64,000 nucleotides of DNA, taken from the NCBI GenBank assembly GCA_020746105.1, contig CM036618.1, positions 117,505,161-117,569,160 on the forward strand. Direction: 5' to 3'. Position numbers and translations under genes: made by a program. The first letter of the stretch is position 1; each line of letters begins with the position of its first letter. Positions 62,261-64,000 of this stretch are shown here, in pieces. Source of the stretch: Trogon surrucura. Taxonomy: Eukaryota; Chordata; Aves; Trogoniformes; Trogonidae. Under the pieces are notes generated by a model. The model was not told where the DNA came from and made no database searches. It saw only the letters and a program-made list of their open reading frames with translations.

Positions 62261-64000
62261 CAGTCTGAGGGAACCTGATTAAAATCCCTGAAAACTTGAG
62301 GAGGATGGTGACTTCAGCCCCCTAGCAAGCAATTTCCCCCAATACTGATCCCAGCCCCAAAGCCTTTCACTGAAATGTTTCTTTATGAAAGCATTATTTT
62401 GCAAACCAATGCCCCAAATAAATCCACTTGCGCAGATTTCATTAGCAGGGAGCAGTCACTCATTAACTGCTACGGCATGCCACGCTGGTTTAACACACAG
62501 GAAGGCACCTGTTTATAATTAAGAATAAATAAAAAGCATAAGGCTTTTGGGTTGTAAGAGCAGCATCGTTTTAGCGTGTGTAGAGCTGGCCAGATATCAG
62601 GCATGATTAACGCTCCTCATGCCCGCGGCTCTGCTGAACGCCTGGTGGGACGCGGCGTTTGCGAGCGACGCGCTGGGTACGGCACCGCTGCCGTGGGGTA
62701 GCCGGGTGTTTAACTCTCATTGTGTCTTTTGTGCTTTGCCACGAGACGACTGATGCTTTAGAATAAAAAAGAGAATCTAAGGAAGAAATGAGACGGTTTC
62801 ACTGTGAAGGAGGGGATTGAAGTATTCCTGCGTTTCATTCAACTCAGTGCTGGCTCTGACGTATCCGCTGTATATTTTGGCTGGCTTCTGCGTTGCGTGC
62901 CTTGATTTTTGCTGTGACACGCAGTACGTGGTCTCTTAGGAACGCGATGGGCTTTTGTGCATCAAGACGACACCAGGAAGGATGTCACCACTGCAAAGCC
63001 TTCGCACAGGAGCATTTCTGAAGGCTCTTCTTGGGGAGCACGTGCCCTCCTTCCCAGAAAGGCCATTAACTGCCTTCTTCCTGCTATGAAACCAAGTGAA
63101 CACCCTTCCCTCTGCTCCAAAGGCAACCGTGGGTGGCCAGAGCAGATGCTGCCAGCGACCATGCTGGTGGGCAAAAGCCACCTTAGCGAGGGGCACGGCT
63201 GGCCAAGCAAGGTGCTACGTCTGATCCTGGCAGGGTCCTGCTTCACAGAGCAACCATCTCCCCCAACTTCTTTAAATGCTGTTTCAAAAGCAAGAGAAAA
63301 CTCCCCCCACCACCCACCCCCGCGTCATAAATTCACGTGAGCCTGCACCCCACTTTGCCCCTTGCCATGCTGCGGGAAGGGGTACGTGATGCACAGGGCA
63401 CAAGCCACGCACTCAAGCTTTTCGGTGCTGCCAGTAAAAACCAGAAGCTGTACTGGTTTCCAGGCTGCGGCAGAGCAGCAGGCACACGCAGGCATCGCTT
63501 TGCAACCAGGCAACGGTGAGGACAGAGGAGAAAACGGGGTTTATCTTCCACAGCTTCCACAGCGGGTCTGTTTACACCAGGGCGGGGAGGAGAGGACGCG
63601 GCATCCTCCCGGCTTGGCCCTGGCTGGGAAGGACCAGGGAGGGGACTGCCAGCACTGTCCCTGCCCACAATCCGGTGCCCTCCTCCCTGCAGAAAAGGGG
63701 AAAAAGTGGGGCAAATAAAAAAAAATCTGATGGAGGTTTACAAAATCCTCTTTCTGTATGTCTTCCTGAGTACATATACAGATTTTGATACAACAGACAC
63801 ACTATTTTTAGTTTCCTTTGGGGTATGTTTGGGAGCAAGCCCTTAACTGTTGCTGTGCTGCTATAGAAACCGTATCCATGTACACTGACATGTTTACAAT
63901 TGTTTTAAACGCCATAAACTTTCAAGGGCAAAGCCGAGCAGCTTATTTCCATTAAAGTCACAGCCCTGGTGTGGGTTTCTTTTACTATTACACGTATTAA

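Larger units (their letters stand above)
53106..64000. other. Intergenic region upstream of PELI1; no gene recognised
   Basis: Holds MIR and CR1 remnants and simple repeats listed separately. No exon with recognisable protein similarity, tRNA or snRNA was found. In mammals LGALSL is the next gene on this side; it was not seen, so it probably lies beyond the window. Confidence 0.6.

Noticed and set aside
1-64000. Bacterial-type systems, CRISPR arrays or an endogenous virus
   Set aside because: No array of regularly spaced repeats, no operon-like gene packing and no recognisable viral or reverse-transcriptase frame; CR1 pieces are 3' non-coding ends only.

Overview
The window is nuclear DNA from a vertebrate, almost certainly a bird and probably a songbird (passerine). 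CR1 LINE 3' ends, the commonest avian repeat, are scattered through it, and one tRNA-Ile-headed SINE with a CR1 tail (about 30747-30930) matches what I know of the TguSINE1 family of passerines. Coding exons are short and bounded by GT-AG introns. Nearly all long open frames are chance frames in GC-rich or repetitive DNA.

One protein-coding gene is recognisable: PELI1 (Pellino-1, an E3 ubiquitin ligase of Toll-like/IL-1 receptor and T-cell signalling), on the minus strand. Six coding exons (18406-18476, 17453-17582, 15792-15893, 13611-13808, 13308-13496, 11711-12277) join in frame to 1257 nt, giving 418 residues plus a stop, the length I know for mammalian PELI1. The start-codon exon carries 74 nt of 5' leader with an 8-codon upstream ORF. 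A CpG island at about 51.5-52.1 kb holds the likely promoter, a non-coding first exon ending at a GTGAGT donor (51614-51609) and a ZNF143/Staf-type site. The first intron is therefore about 33 kb. The 3' UTR runs from 11710 to roughly 9.86 kb or further. It carries an 11-nt match to miR-21 just after the stop and seed matches to miR-155, both reported regulators of PELI1 in mammals.

Layout: 1-9.86 kb is sequence downstream of PELI1, with one CR1 remnant and no recognised gene. 9.86-52.0 kb is PELI1. 52.12-52.27 kb is a G-rich hexamer array directly upstream of the promoter. 52.28-53.05 kb is a CR1 copy interrupted by an AT-rich tandem array that appears to have grown from a CR1 motif. 53.05-64 kb is intergenic DNA with MIR and CR1 remnants and no gene I can support. 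I found no prokaryotic-type operon, CRISPR array or virus.

The exon structure and PELI1 identity are well supported by the sequence. UTR ends, first exon, transcription start and all regulatory sites are inferences. I found no clearly novel system. The most interesting signals are the regulatory architecture of PELI1 and the repeat born inside a CR1 element.
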